A stretch of 62,352 bases of DNA, taken from NCBI GenBank assembly GCA_002010305.1, contig MTND01000032.1, forward strand, positions 1 through 62,352, written 5' to 3'. The stretch comes from Archaeoglobi archaeon JdFR-42 (GTDB lineage Archaea > Halobacteriota > Archaeoglobi > Archaeoglobales > JdFR-42). The notes below the pieces were generated by a model. It ran no database searches. It was not told where the DNA came from and worked only from the letters and a program-made list of their open reading frames with translations. Both the position numbers and the translations under genes were made by a program. This document shows, in pieces, positions 21,873-30,920 of this stretch; the first letter of the stretch is position 1; each line of letters starts with the position of its first letter.

Positions 21873-23543
21873 ATGAGATACGTAGAGAGAGCTGGACTTC
21901 ATCCAGAGACCTATAAGAAAAAGATTTTATTGCCAGTCGTCGTTCTGGCAGCAGTAGCAGCTTTAGTCATGCTGCTCTTTGTGGTTCCACTTCTATCTCT
22001 TCTTGGACCCATTTCTTACCTGGTCATGACGGTTCCCGTTTTCATTGTTATAGTGGGCCTGCTATATCCCAAAATAATCGCAGATAGTAGAAGGAATGAG
22101 ATAAACAATAACCTCCATTTTTATATTACTAATCTTGGAGTATTATCGACCTCTGAAGTGGATAGAAAAACAGTCATGAGACTCCTTTCTGAGAAAAAGG
22201 AATATAAAGAGCTGGCCAAAGAGACTGGAAAACTGTATGTAATCATGGAAAAATGGGGACGAAGTCTAGCACAAGCTTGCAGATTCCTTGCAAAACGAAC
22301 TCCCAGTGAGATATTTGCTGATTTTCTTGATAGGTTTGCTCATTCTCTTGACAGTGGGGAATCTATGGACTCTTTCCTCAAAAAAGAGCAGACTGTGGTG
22401 ATGTCGGACTATGCTACAGTCTACAGAGGGAAACTATATGATATTGATGTTTTTAAGGAGATCTATATATCGATAATTCTATCCATCGCTTTCTTTGCCT
22501 CTTTTGCCATGATTGTTCCATTTATCACAGGTCAGAGTCTGAAGTTTTTTGTCATCATGATTGCTTTTATTTTAATGTCAACAGAGGTAGCCATAGTGTA
22601 CTTTCTCAAGAATAAAGTTCCTGAGGATAACATATGGCATACTTCTGAAATTGTAACTGATGTGGATCGAATGTTGTTGAAGAGGCTTGTAATCTCTATC
22701 GTCTCCTGTGGCGCTGTTGTAGCAGCTTATTACTTTATTTCTCCTGTTTTTGGAATCTCTATTCCCTTTGAGTTTGTAGTATCACTATCATTAACACCTC
22801 TGATAATCGCAGGAATGACTGTAAGGAAAGAAGAGGAGAAAATAAAGCGAAAGGATCTTAACTTTCCAAGTTTCTTGAGAAGTCTCGGGGGATCTGCAAG
22901 TGCTCGTGGTAGACAGATTCTTGAGTCAATGAAATATCTAACGGCTCATGATTTTGGACCCCTCACTGAGGACATACAGAACCTGTATAAGCGCTTATGC
23001 ACCAGACTCAACAATGACTATGCATGGAGACTGTTTTCTGTTGATACTGGTAGCAATCTTATTTATCGATTTGTGGAAATGTTTGTTGAGTCCATCAGGC
23101 TGGGTAGCGAACCGGAAGAGGTAGCAGATATAATTGCAGACAACTTTACGAAGATAAATGAGCTCAGAAAGCAGAGGTTCCAGACAACAGCCAGTTATAT
23201 AGGTCTGAGCTATGGTCTCATTGTTGGTGTGGCCTTTGCCCTCTTCGTCTCATTCGGGATAGCAAAAGGGATCAATGAGATGTATCTCTCCATGAACATT
23301 ACCTCTGAGTTTGTACAGAACATCATATATACGACTCCAAAAGAAGATCTTTCTTGGGTGTTCAACCTTATATACTTCGTTCTCATAGGTCATTCGTTCC
23401 TCGCAGCAATTTCTATCAGAATCACTGATGGAGGACATTTAATGAATTCTCTGAATCACTTTGTAGGTATGGTATGGGTCTCATCGGTGATAGTGTATAT
23501 AGCTTCAAAGGTGATGGTGAATATGTTATCCTTTGGCTCTTGA
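21873..23543 (+). CDS. arlJ: Archaellum membrane platform protein ArlJ (FlaJ)
   Basis: This 556-residue polytopic protein has two TadC/GspF-like cytoplasmic domains. One holds SLAQACRFLAKRTPSEIFADFLDRFAHSL near residue 130, the other FPSFLRSLGGSASARGRQILESMKYL near 335. They are separated by membrane helices, with more at the end (YGLIVGVAFALFV, WVFNLIYFVLIG). It is the membrane base on which ArlI acts. The gene follows arlI by 17 bp and closes the operon. Confidence 0.95.
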   Translation: MRYVERAGLHPETYKKKILLPVVVLAAVAALVMLLFVVPLLSLLGPISYLVMTVPVFIVIVGLLYPKIIADSRRNEINNNLHFYITNLGVLSTSEVDRKTVMRLLSEKKEYKELAKETGKLYVIMEKWGRSLAQACRFLAKRTPSEIFADFLDRFAHSLDSGESMDSFLKKEQTVVMSDYATVYRGKLYDIDVFKEIYISIILSIAFFASFAMIVPFITGQSLKFFVIMIAFILMSTEVAIVYFLKNKVPEDNIWHTSEIVTDVDRMLLKRLVISIVSCGAVVAAYYFISPVFGISIPFEFVVSLSLTPLIIAGMTVRKEEEKIKRKDLNFPSFLRSLGGSASARGRQILESMKYLTAHDFGPLTEDIQNLYKRLCTRLNNDYAWRLFSVDTGSNLIYRFVEMFVESIRLGSEPEEVADIIADNFTKINELRKQRFQTTASYIGLSYGLIVGVAFALFVSFGIAKGINEMYLSMNITSEFVQNIIYTTPKEDLSWVFNLIYFVLIGHSFLAAISIRITDGGHLMNSLNHFVGMVWVSSVIVYIASKVMVNMLSFGS

Positions 23544-23586
23544 AGGTCTATTGAGCTGTATTAATAACAATGTGAGAATTAAAACA

Positions 23587-23600
23587 AAAAATATATATAT
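23587..23600 (+). promoter_or_regulatory. TATA-like box after the archaellum operon
   Basis: AAAAATATATATATA lies 44-58 bp after arlJ and is followed by an AGGAGGGG sequence at 23638-23645. It suggests a separate promoter for the four-gene group that starts at 23726. Confidence 0.4.
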
Positions 23601-23725
23601 AGTGAGCTATGATGATTATGATGACCATTGATAATTTAGGAGGGGATGGATGGTAGGCATAAAAATCTCGTTAGGTGAGCCTGTAATAGTTTTAGCGATT
23701 ATTATTGGTGAGGGAGGGTAATCAG

Positions 23726-24058
23726 GTGATAAACACAAAGATCTTCCTGATTGACCCTTTAATAATTCGCTCTTTAAACAAGAGTGATCTCAGAAAAAAA
23801 ATTCTCATTTTTCTTGCTAGGATCTATCCCCGGTATACATATCTTTCTGAAATCGCAAGAGGTGTTAGGTCCGACCCCTCCAATGTCCTCGGGTGCCTCA
23901 AGGGCATGGGCAACAGATATAATGGCAACAGCTCACTTATAGAACTCGGTCTTGTAGAGATCCTTGAAAAAGATGGATACCGGTATTACAGAATTACGGA
24001 TTATGGGAATGAAGTGGCCGAATATATCAAAGAGACTTATTTAGGAGGGTTACAGTGA
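23726..24058 (+). CDS. Winged-helix regulator, 110 aa
   Basis: The N-terminus [46 protein letters not shown] is followed by the recognition-helix region [29 protein letters not shown] and a wing [17 protein letters not shown]. This pattern belongs to archaeal winged-helix proteins that often sit beside methyltransferase or archaellum genes. GTG at 23726 has a GGGAGGG seven bases upstream; starts further upstream lack one. It overlaps the methyltransferase gene by four bases. It may regulate this operon or the archaellum, but that is not shown. Confidence 0.7.
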   Translation: MINTKIFLIDPLIIRSLNKSDLRKKILIFLARIYPRYTYLSEIARGVRSDPSNVLGCLKGMGNRYNGNSSLIELGLVEILEKDGYRYYRITDYGNEVAEYIKETYLGGLQ

Positions 24059-25128
24059 TAAAGAAAACAGATAAAATTCTAGAGTTGTTAAGGACACATG
24101 AGAAAACGTTGAATGAATTGAAGACCCTAATCCTGAACGGAGATAACCCTGAAATGGAACTGAATCTGGACATGGAGGAGAACACAACTTCGGATAGACA
24201 TAAAATCATCAAAAATTCCCTTGAATTTGTCTATCATCATCTTCAGGCGCAGTCCATTCTTTTTGGAGTTAGGACAGGAATTCTTCAGCTCATGGAAAAG
24301 GGACTGAGTCGGGAAGAAATACTTTCTAAAATCGATTTCCCAAACAAGGAGTATCTGGAAAAGACTGTATCCTATTTTGAAAGGATGTTTGAAAATGAAA
24401 ATCCGTATAAAATAAATTTCAGAGATGGATGTGTTTTTCTCAATGTAGATCCAGATCTCATTGCGTTTTATCAATCAGTGGCTAAGACCTCTTACTATTA
24501 TCTGATCAGCAATAATCATCCGAATATCACCTTGGGTTTTGAAAAAGACTCTGATCTATGGGATATATGGCTTCATGGAACTTGGTTCAGAGTTGTCAGA
24601 GAGGTTATAGCGGATCTGATGAGTCCATCCAATGGAGACTCAATTCTGGATGTGGGATGTGGGAGCGCATCTCCACTTTTTTTCGCTCCATTAGTAGGTC
24701 CAAATGGGTTGTATACGGGAATAGATAGATCAAAAAACCTCCTGAATATGGCCAGTAGGCGAATCCGATCATCTAGAATAGACTGGGCTGTTTTGAAGAA
24801 TTTATCTGTAGAAGAAAGGATAACCATAAAAAGGAAATACGATTACGTAGTATGCAACCTCACGTTTAAGTACATCCATAATTTCAGACAGGCTCTGAAG
24901 AACATGGTAAATGCAGTAGCCAGAGGTGGCAAGATACTGATTTTTAATGAGTTCTTTCCAGATGTCACTCCAAAATTCGATAGTAGTTTTTCTTTTTATA
25001 ATTCTCTCATCCCCTCTTTTAACAGATACATATCTTTAACAGAAATAGAGGACTGGCTTTCATCAGTAGCCAAGGATTTTGACCTGAAAGTACATGATGG
25101 TATGTTTTTAGAAATCACATTGAGGTGA
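24055..25128 (+). CDS. SAM-dependent methyltransferase-like protein, 357 aa
   Basis: A helical N-terminal domain of about 180 residues precedes a class I methyltransferase domain. Motif I is [14 protein letters not shown] near residue 199, and [18 protein letters not shown] is the acidic-loop region. [38 protein letters not shown] covers motifs IV to VI. The substrate is unknown. It sits in a tight operon directly downstream of the archaellum cluster (overlaps of four bases on both sides), so a role in taxis or archaellum control is possible but only inferred. Confidence 0.78.
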   Translation: MIKKTDKILELLRTHEKTLNELKTLILNGDNPEMELNLDMEENTTSDRHKIIKNSLEFVYHHLQAQSILFGVRTGILQLMEKGLSREEILSKIDFPNKEYLEKTVSYFERMFENENPYKINFRDGCVFLNVDPDLIAFYQSVAKTSYYYLISNNHPNITLGFEKDSDLWDIWLHGTWFRVVREVIADLMSPSNGDSILDVGCGSASPLFFAPLVGPNGLYTGIDRSKNLLNMASRRIRSSRIDWAVLKNLSVEERITIKRKYDYVVCNLTFKYIHNFRQALKNMVNAVARGGKILIFNEFFPDVTPKFDSSFSFYNSLIPSFNRYISLTEIEDWLSSVAKDFDLKVHDGMFLEITLR

Positions 25129-25640
25129 TTAATCTGGAAAAGAGAGATTTTTTTAAAGTTGGTGAGAAATATGAAAAAGCCATGTTGCTTGAAATGCTGC
25201 TATTGAGAACTCTTATTGCCTCTCTCCAGGATTTCGGTATGGAGAAAGAGATAATGGATCATCTAGTGTCTAAATATGGTGAACGAATCTTAGGATTTAT
25301 GTCGGAAAATTTGAGCTTTGAAAAGTTCTCTGAAGAGAGTTTCAGTAATGTATACGGTGAATTTCTGGAACTGGTACTTAAAAATGCAGTGGGCTCCGAT
25401 AAGATTGTGGTAGAGGCCAATGAATCTATATTGAAAGTGACCATACATGGATGTCCCCACCATATGGGGAAAAAAGTAAGAGAGAAACTTGATATGGATC
25501 CTCCCTCCCAATGTCCTGTTGAGCTTTTAATTTCTAGCATTTTGAATTCTGTGGTTATGGAACACTCTCTTATTGATAGGAAGATATTTAAAACAGAAAA
25601 AGGTTACAAATGCAAGATGGAGTTCGGGGTTCGTATATAG
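25125..25640 (+). CDS. Possible V4R-like ligand-binding protein, 171 aa
   Basis: The N-terminal two thirds is helical. The last 70 residues hold HGCPHHMGKKVREKL and SQCPVELLISSILNSVV. A strand then ends GYKCKMEFGVRI. The cysteine spacing and C-terminal pattern resemble the 4-vinyl-reductase (V4R) fold, a small-molecule or heme/metal sensor domain, but similarity is only by eye. It starts GTG overlapping the methyltransferase stop, and the zinc-ribbon gene starts immediately after it. It may be the sensor of this small operon. Confidence 0.5.
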   Translation: MINLEKRDFFKVGEKYEKAMLLEMLLLRTLIASLQDFGMEKEIMDHLVSKYGERILGFMSENLSFEKFSEESFSNVYGEFLELVLKNAVGSDKIVVEANESILKVTIHGCPHHMGKKVREKLDMDPPSQCPVELLISSILNSVVMEHSLIDRKIFKTEKGYKCKMEFGVRI

Positions 25641-26213
25641 GTGCTGGAGCTCATGTCGTTGATCCCCCTCACTGATGAGGAAAAGAAAAGAATAATTTTT
25701 GGTTTAAGAAGTTCGGTAGTTGCTACTAGGTTTCTTACCATAAAAAAGATCTTTGAACTGGTGGAAAAGGCTCCTGATAAACTGAGATATCTTGAAGTAT
25801 CTGATGAGACTGCCATGAGGGATATCCTGAATCTTCTTGAATACCTAGCTTCCAATGATACCGATGCTGTAGTTAGAAGAGAAGCTGCAATATCTCTCAG
25901 AGCCATCCGTAACATTCTTGGTCCTAAATTTAAGTATGAGGTCATAATGTGTCCAAACTGTAAAGAGATGCTCACTTTTAACTGGAGATTTTGTCCAAAG
26001 TGTGGGACAGAAATGGAGCTGGAGTCTCTTGAGAAAGAATTCTCAAAATGCAGCAACTGTGAAAGTCTTATCTCCGGAAAATGGAATTACTGTATTAATT
26101 GTGGATATCAGTTGAAGAAAAGCACTCTGGAAGTTAGATGTCCCAATTGTAAAAAAGAAATCAAAGAAGAGTGGGTGATCTGTCCTTTTTGTGGCACGAG
26201 GCTTAAAACGTAA
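25641..26213 (+). CDS. HEAT-like protein with three zinc-ribbon motifs, 190 aa
   Basis: The first 95 residues are helical repeats (GLRSSVVATRFLTIKKIFELVEKAP, DTDAVVRREAAISLRAIRNIL). Three double-CXXC ribbons follow: CPNC...CPKC (about 102-121), CSNC...CINC (about 137-154) and CPNC...CPFC (about 167-184). Such modules often mediate protein contacts. Start choices are GTG at 25641 directly after the previous stop, or ATG four codons later. It is the last gene of the four-gene group and its function is unknown. Confidence 0.7.
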   Translation: MLELMSLIPLTDEEKKRIIFGLRSSVVATRFLTIKKIFELVEKAPDKLRYLEVSDETAMRDILNLLEYLASNDTDAVVRREAAISLRAIRNILGPKFKYEVIMCPNCKEMLTFNWRFCPKCGTEMELESLEKEFSKCSNCESLISGKWNYCINCGYQLKKSTLEVRCPNCKKEIKEEWVICPFCGTRLKT

Positions 26214-26270
26214 ATCTTCTCTCTTGCTATCTATTGTTTCTCTTTCCTGGATGTCAAAAATTTTATATGG

Positions 26271-26284
26271 TCTGGCCTGCCAGA
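26271..26284 (+). promoter_or_regulatory. Inverted repeat at promoter of XRE-CBS gene
   Basis: TCTGGC-CT-GCCAGA starts directly after the TATA-like TTTTATATGG (26260-26269) and covers the region up to the expected transcript start. This is a classic repressor-operator position, most simply for the XRE-family protein encoded next. Confidence 0.55.
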
Positions 26285-26329
26285 TTAATCCAGGTGAACC
26301 GGGAACGATAGAATAGATGTGAATCTGCC

Positions 26330-26887
26330 ATGTATGATGTCGAAGAGATTAAGCGGAGAAGAAAAAAACTAGGAATAACTCAAAAGCGTCTTGCAGAGCT
26401 GGTTGGAGTTAGTCAGCCAATGATAGCGAGGATTGAATCGGGAACAGTTGACCCTAAACTTTCTTTGGTGAGGAAAATATTCAGGGCTCTTGAAGAAATT
26501 GACGGTAAGAACATCACCTCTATGGACATTATGACATCTCCTGTTGTCACTGTAAACGTAGACGATACCCTTCTAAAGGCTATTGAGCTAATGGAACGTC
26601 ACAATATATCTCAGTTACCCGTAATAGAGAGTGGTACCCCAATTGGTAGTATATCAGAGGGTACAGTCTTAAGACTTATAGTGGAAAAAGGTCTAACCGA
26701 AGCTGGGGGAGTTTTGGTAGGTGATGTAATGTCTGAACCTTTTCCTTTCATCACGTCAGAAACCACTCTCGACAGGATTTCCCGGCTGCTTATGGAACAT
26801 CAGGCTCTTCTCGTTATGGAGAGGAATAAAATCAAGGGAATAGTAACCAAATACGATCTGATGAAAGCACTGCATAGAGGGATATGA
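26330..26887 (+). CDS. XRE-family HTH regulator with a CBS-domain pair
   Basis: This 185-residue protein has an HTH at 5-55 (KRRRKKLGITQKRLAELVGVSQPMIARIESGTVDP). Two CBS motifs follow: DIMTSPVVTVNVDDTLLKAIELMERHNISQLPVI from about 65, and DVMSEPFPFITSETTLDRISRLLMEHQALLV from about 127. CBS pairs bind adenosine nucleotides, so DNA binding may respond to energy or SAM-type ligands. A promoter-proximal inverted repeat fits autorepression. Its stop overlaps the next gene by four bases. Confidence 0.88.
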   Translation: MYDVEEIKRRRKKLGITQKRLAELVGVSQPMIARIESGTVDPKLSLVRKIFRALEEIDGKNITSMDIMTSPVVTVNVDDTLLKAIELMERHNISQLPVIESGTPIGSISEGTVLRLIVEKGLTEAGGVLVGDVMSEPFPFITSETTLDRISRLLMEHQALLVMERNKIKGIVTKYDLMKALHRGI

Positions 26888-27498
26888 TGGGTCTGGAGAC
26901 TTTTTTCTGGAAAAAATGGTTAACAGCAGACAAAGTCGAGTATCTAAAAAAGAACAAAGTGGGTGTAGTTGGGAGCAGACTTCTTGCAGAGCTGCTCTGG
27001 AGATCTGGAGTTGGGTGTATCAGATATGTGGGTGACCATATAACTGCATCCGATGTTTCCATTGATCCCGTCCTTAATGTTGAGGAAGCCAATTCTTATG
27101 ATGATATGCCCCCTAAAAAAGAGGGAGTTGAGATTACCACATATACCTTTCCTGAGGATGACTACCTAGCTTTTAAGAGACAATTGAGGGGTGCAGATGT
27201 TATTGTAGCTCATAAACACATGGAACTTAGCTCCAATGTGGCAGAGGATCTAGGAGTACCATTTATTCCAGAGATAATTACTACATTTCTGCCGGATGGC
27301 ATTAAATATTGTGCAGTAAGATACGAGAAACCAGTCACCAATCCTGTCATCTATACTTTAACCTGTGCAGTTCAGGCAGGAGAGATCATACGAATACTGA
27401 CCGGGTATGGATTACCTGTCATAGCTCCAACAGCATATGTGGTAGATTTTGGTTCCCCCGGGTACCTGAGGCAGATCAGGCTGAAGGCTGTCAGATAG
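26884..27498 (+). CDS. Degenerate E1/ThiF-like protein, 204 aa
   Basis: VGVVGSRLLAELLWRSGVGCIRYVGD near residue 26 resembles the nucleotide-binding start of ThiF/MoeB E1 enzymes, though the usual GxGGxG is reduced. A later stretch (TNPVIYTLTCAVQAGEIIRILTGYG) matches the conserved E1 helix near the crossover region. No catalytic cysteine or zinc CXXC pairs are evident, so it probably does not adenylate in the standard way. It is co-transcribed with the XRE-CBS gene and precedes tatC by ten bases. A Rossmann protein of other function is the alternative. Confidence 0.5.
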   Translation: MMGLETFFWKKWLTADKVEYLKKNKVGVVGSRLLAELLWRSGVGCIRYVGDHITASDVSIDPVLNVEEANSYDDMPPKKEGVEITTYTFPEDDYLAFKRQLRGADVIVAHKHMELSSNVAEDLGVPFIPEIITTFLPDGIKYCAVRYEKPVTNPVIYTLTCAVQAGEIIRILTGYGLPVIAPTAYVVDFGSPGYLRQIRLKAVR

Positions 27499-27508
27499 AA
27501 GGGATTGG

Positions 27509-28354
27509 ATGGAGGACGACAATATAGAAAATAACGGGAATAACAGTGAACGGGATATTGATAACGGAGAAAACAAAGAAGAGATCCATGATTCGGAGTT
27601 ACAGGGAGAGAACCTGAAAAACGCTACCACAACTGATAGGCCTTATCCACCTGAAGATAAAGAAATGCCTCTAAGTATGCACATAAAAGAATTACGTGAC
27701 CGCTTGGTCCGAGTATTGATCTCTGTTGCTGTTCTGTTTGCTATTTTTTTCCCCTTCTCTGATGACGTTATGGTGGCTTTATGGTACAGGCTTTTTGCTG
27801 AAAATATTGACATTGTGGCTTACAGTCCACCAGAATGGATAATCTCAAGGTTGATTCTTTCACTGTTCGTTTCCATTTTGGTTGCATTCCCCTATCTGAT
27901 TTATGAGACATACATGTATCTCAAACCAGGCCTTTTCCATCATGAAAGAAAATACCTGAAGTACCTGATCCCCATGTCCTACCTTCTGTTCATTGGGGGG
28001 GTCTCTCTAGCCTTTTTTGTCATAGTTCCACGAGTTCTTGATATTGTAATCGCCCATTCAGGGGAGATAGCTCCTGAATTCTCTGTTCAGAAAACCATGA
28101 TGGGACTTTTCAGAATTTTCTTTGCTTTCGGTCTTGTATTTCAGTTACCAATTCCGATGGTTCTGGCAGTCAGAATTGGCATTGTCACTCCTGAATGGTT
28201 TGAAAAAAGGAGGCTTGTGGTATATGGTCTTCTTGCTGTGCTTGCTACTACAATCTCTCCAGACTTTACAGGGGTTAATCAGCTTATTATTCTTGGGATT
28301 GTTGGTCTTCTTTATGAGTTGAGTATAAAAATATCCCGGCTATTTGTCAAATAG
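27509..28354 (+). CDS. tatC: Twin-arginine translocase subunit TatC
   Basis: An unusually long, very acidic and Asn-rich cytoplasmic head (about 50 residues) precedes the TatC core. The core has MPLSMHIKELRDRLVR, the first helix, YSPPEWIISRLILSLFVSILVAFPYLIYETYMYLKPGL, and about six membrane helices. TatC recognises twin-arginine signals and exports folded proteins; the Rieske protein at 5512 is a plausible client. No tatA is seen nearby. The ATG follows the previous stop by ten bases. Confidence 0.93.
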   Translation: MEDDNIENNGNNSERDIDNGENKEEIHDSELQGENLKNATTTDRPYPPEDKEMPLSMHIKELRDRLVRVLISVAVLFAIFFPFSDDVMVALWYRLFAENIDIVAYSPPEWIISRLILSLFVSILVAFPYLIYETYMYLKPGLFHHERKYLKYLIPMSYLLFIGGVSLAFFVIVPRVLDIVIAHSGEIAPEFSVQKTMMGLFRIFFAFGLVFQLPIPMVLAVRIGIVTPEWFEKRRLVVYGLLAVLATTISPDFTGVNQLIILGIVGLLYELSIKISRLFVK

Positions 28355-28392
28355 TTCTTTTTAGAAATTGCTTGGTTTATATCTCAATAGGC

Positions 28393-28411
28393 TGAGGCAA
28401 GAAAAGCCTCA
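28393..28411. terminator. Hairpin between tatC and the redox-protein gene
   Basis: TGAGGC and GCCTCA form a six-bp stem with a seven-base loop, just before the TATA-like ATATATATA (28418-28427). It may end the tatC transcript or act as an operator for the next gene. Confidence 0.4.
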
Positions 28412-28452
28412 TGATAAAGATATATATACCGTTAATTGAGAATTCTCACCCT

Positions 28453-28710
28453 ATGAGGTATATCGAGCTGTATTACTCAGATACATGTCCTAACTGCCAT
28501 ATGGCTAGGAAACTCATAGTCGGGATGTTAAATGAAAAGGTCTTATTCAAAGAGATTAATGTGGGGACAGAGTATGGTAAGAAGAAAGCTGAAGAGCTTG
28601 GAATATGGGTAGTCCCCACACTAGTAGTAGATGGAGAGGTTGTAATGGAAGGAGAGGTTGACGAAAAAGTCATTGCAAAGGCAATAAATGTCACCAATGA
28701 GAATGAGTGA
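28453..28710 (+). CDS. Glutaredoxin/thioredoxin-fold redox protein (CPNC)
   Basis: An 85-residue thioredoxin-fold protein with active site CPNC near residue 11 (YYSDTCPNCHMARKL). It has the cis-Pro loop VVPTLVVDGEV near 55 and an acidic tail. It can act as a dithiol donor or reductase. The frame extends upstream, but ATG 28453 lies about 30 bp after a TATA box, and the upstream codons overlap that box, so I chose 28453. It leads, 12 bp apart, into the SepCysS gene, suggesting it supplies reducing equivalents or handles sulfur there. Confidence 0.82.
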   Translation: MRYIELYYSDTCPNCHMARKLIVGMLNEKVLFKEINVGTEYGKKKAEELGIWVVPTLVVDGEVVMEGEVDEKVIAKAINVTNENE

Positions 28711-28722
28711 GGGTGAGGAAAA

Positions 28723-29910
28723 GTGAATCTTGATAAATATCGTAATCTTACTAGAGATACAGAATTTAAATACATTAATGTCCACCCAATCCAGAGGGGT
28801 GGCGTACTGACTCCAGAAGCGAGAAAAGCTATTCTTGAATTTGCTGATGGATATAGCGTATGTGATTTTTGCTTTGAAGGGAGAGTGGATCTGGTCGAAA
28901 ATCCACCTATAAAGGAGTTTACTGGAGATATTGCCGAGTTTTTGAATATGGATGAGGTCAGGTTCACTGCAGGATGCCGTCATGCTAAATGGACCGTCAT
29001 GGCAACCATGCTTGATAAAGGCGATGCCATTGTTGTAGATAGTTTGGCCCATTATACCTCCTATCTTGCAGCTGAGGCCAATGGTCTTGAGGTATTTGAA
29101 GTTCCCCACAGTGGATACCCTGAATTTAGAATTAATCCCGAGAATTACGCGAAGGTGTTCGAGGAGGTAAAGGAAGAAACTGGTAGTTATCCGAAAATGG
29201 CCCTCCTTACTCATGTGGATTATAGGTATGGTAATCTCACTGATCCAGTTGAAGTGGGTAAGATATGTGAGGATTACGAAGTTATGTTTATGCTTAATAC
29301 AGCCTATTCATCAGGGCTTATGGAAATCAATGGAAAGAAAATGAGAGCTGATTTTATAGTTGGAAGTGGCCATAAAAGCTGGGCAGCCACCGCTCCAATA
29401 GGCTTTGTAGCGACAAATTATGAATACACTGACAGTCTATTCTCCACCTCTAAGATCAGAGGTAGGTGGAGTGGGCGAGGCTTCACGAAGAAAGAAGTAG
29501 CATTTTTCGGCTGTTCTCCTGTTTTTGGAGCGCCTCTTGTAACCTTGATGGCGTCTTTTCCCAAGGTGGTAGAGAGGGTTAAAAGCTGGGAAAAGGAAGT
29601 GGAGAATGCCAGATATTTTGTTAATGAAATGGAGAAGATCGAAGGTTTGCACCAGATGGGTATAAAGCCAACAGAACATACCCTTCAGAATTTTGAAGCC
29701 CTTCCCTTTCACCAGGTGGCTAAACAACATAAACGGAGAGGATATTTCTTATATACCGAGTTGAAGAGAAGAGGTGTGATAGGTGTGCATCCTGGCCTTA
29801 CCAAAAACTTTAAGATTAATACTTTTGGCCTTACCCGCAAGCAAATCGATCATGTGATATGGGCTTTTAAGGATATCGCTGAGAAATACAATCTGGAGGT
29901 GGAAGACTGA
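28723..29910 (+). CDS. pscS: Sep-tRNA:Cys-tRNA synthase
   Basis: This PLP enzyme converts phosphoseryl-tRNA-Cys to cysteinyl-tRNA-Cys using a sulfur donor. The 395 residues match the family. VCDFC gives Cys47 and Cys50, AGCRHAK carries another Cys, GSGHKSW carries the PLP lysine (about 218), and FFGCSPV has the third conserved Cys (about 264). Archaea that lack a standard CysRS, or that make Cys on tRNA, use this with SepRS; SepRS is not in the window. It starts GTG behind GAGGGTGAGG. DUF169 and LarE follow in the same operon. Confidence 0.95.
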   Translation: MNLDKYRNLTRDTEFKYINVHPIQRGGVLTPEARKAILEFADGYSVCDFCFEGRVDLVENPPIKEFTGDIAEFLNMDEVRFTAGCRHAKWTVMATMLDKGDAIVVDSLAHYTSYLAAEANGLEVFEVPHSGYPEFRINPENYAKVFEEVKEETGSYPKMALLTHVDYRYGNLTDPVEVGKICEDYEVMFMLNTAYSSGLMEINGKKMRADFIVGSGHKSWAATAPIGFVATNYEYTDSLFSTSKIRGRWSGRGFTKKEVAFFGCSPVFGAPLVTLMASFPKVVERVKSWEKEVENARYFVNEMEKIEGLHQMGIKPTEHTLQNFEALPFHQVAKQHKRRGYFLYTELKRRGVIGVHPGLTKNFKINTFGLTRKQIDHVIWAFKDIAEKYNLEVED

Positions 29911-29930
29911 CGGAGAAGATTAAAGAGAAG

Positions 29931-30920
29931 GTGGCAAAATTTAGAAAATTTTTCGAGCTACCCTATTCTCCGGTAGGGGTTAAAATAAGCAGAGACTCCT
30001 TAGAGCCAGATTCAAGACCTGCTAGATACTGTGAGCTGGTAAGGAAAGCCTCGCTTTTTGGAGATGAGTTCGTGCTTACAGCAGACAGACTTACCTGTGC
30101 TGGAGCAGAAGTATCTCTCGGATTTTCAGAACCCATGTTTGATGAGGTCTCTCCAAGACTTGAATTTGGAACCAAGGCCATTATTATAAAGCCTCTTGAA
30201 AAAATGAAAGAGAGGCCAGACGCTGTTATAGTGATTGGAACTCCCAAAAAATTGATGCGTTTGTCTTCGGTATATAATCAAATTTTTGGAGAACCTGTTT
30301 TATCCCAGTTTAAGGGATCAAATGCTATATGTGGAGAATGTACAGCCGTTCCGATACTTGAGAACAGGCCAAATTTATCTCTTTTATGTGATGGATGCAG
30401 AACCTTTGCAGATTATAAAGATGATGAAATTGCTGTAGGTATGCCGTACGAAGTGTTTTTGAAGATAGCAGATGGAGTTCAAGAGGACAGGATAATAAGG
30501 GCTCTATGTGGTTGTATAATGGATGACCTTCCGAAAAATGCAGTAAAAGCTATCGCTGATTTTGGATTTGACAAGGCGACGGATCACTTTTTTGGATTTT
30601 TCAATGGACAAATTATCAGGATGTATGCCATAAAAGGTGAAGATGGTAAGGTAAAAGAGTTAACCTTCTATCTTCCAGTTAAATTCAAAAATACTGAAAT
30701 TGCTGGGGGGATGTATAATAAAGCAAGAGAATTCTTTAGCGAGCCTTACATGATACGCTTAAGGGATAACTGGATAGATATAGTTCTGCCTGTAGACTTG
30801 TTTGCTCCCATCCAGAGAGTGGTTCAGCAAAAGGATAAGTTTGAAAGCATTCTTAATTCTGCCATTGACCAGATAACGGAAAAAGTGAAAGAGTTTAAGG
30901 AGAGGTATGCAAATAGCTGA
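29931..30920 (+). CDS. DUF169 family protein
   Basis: This 329-residue soluble protein is recognised by SPVGVKISRD near residue 11, RYCELVRKA near 32 and LTADRLTCAGAEVSLGF near 49. Cysteine-rich segments NAICGECTAVP (about 130), LLCDGCRTFAD (about 150) and IRALCGCIMD (about 188) follow. DUF169 proteins are widespread in anaerobes and lack a settled function; the many conserved cysteines suggest a metal or iron-sulfur cluster. It starts GTG at 29931 behind AAGAGAAGG. The gene lies between SepCysS and LarE and overlaps the latter by 14 bases, so a role in sulfur supply is a reasonable inference. Confidence 0.85.
   Translation: MAKFRKFFELPYSPVGVKISRDSLEPDSRPARYCELVRKASLFGDEFVLTADRLTCAGAEVSLGFSEPMFDEVSPRLEFGTKAIIIKPLEKMKERPDAVIVIGTPKKLMRLSSVYNQIFGEPVLSQFKGSNAICGECTAVPILENRPNLSLLCDGCRTFADYKDDEIAVGMPYEVFLKIADGVQEDRIIRALCGCIMDDLPKNAVKAIADFGFDKATDHFFGFFNGQIIRMYAIKGEDGKVKELTFYLPVKFKNTEIAGGMYNKAREFFSEPYMIRLRDNWIDIVLPVDLFAPIQRVVQQKDKFESILNSAIDQITEKVKEFKERYANS

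Noticed and set aside
16542-23543. Interpretation of the arl cluster as a type IV pilus operon
   Set aside because: The presence of arlC, arlD/E, arlF, arlG and arlH together is specific for archaella.
23650-23721. 23-codon hydrophobic frame behind AGGAGGGG before the regulator at 23726
   Set aside because: The ribosome binding site is good, but the peptide is too short to support alone; it may be a leader peptide.
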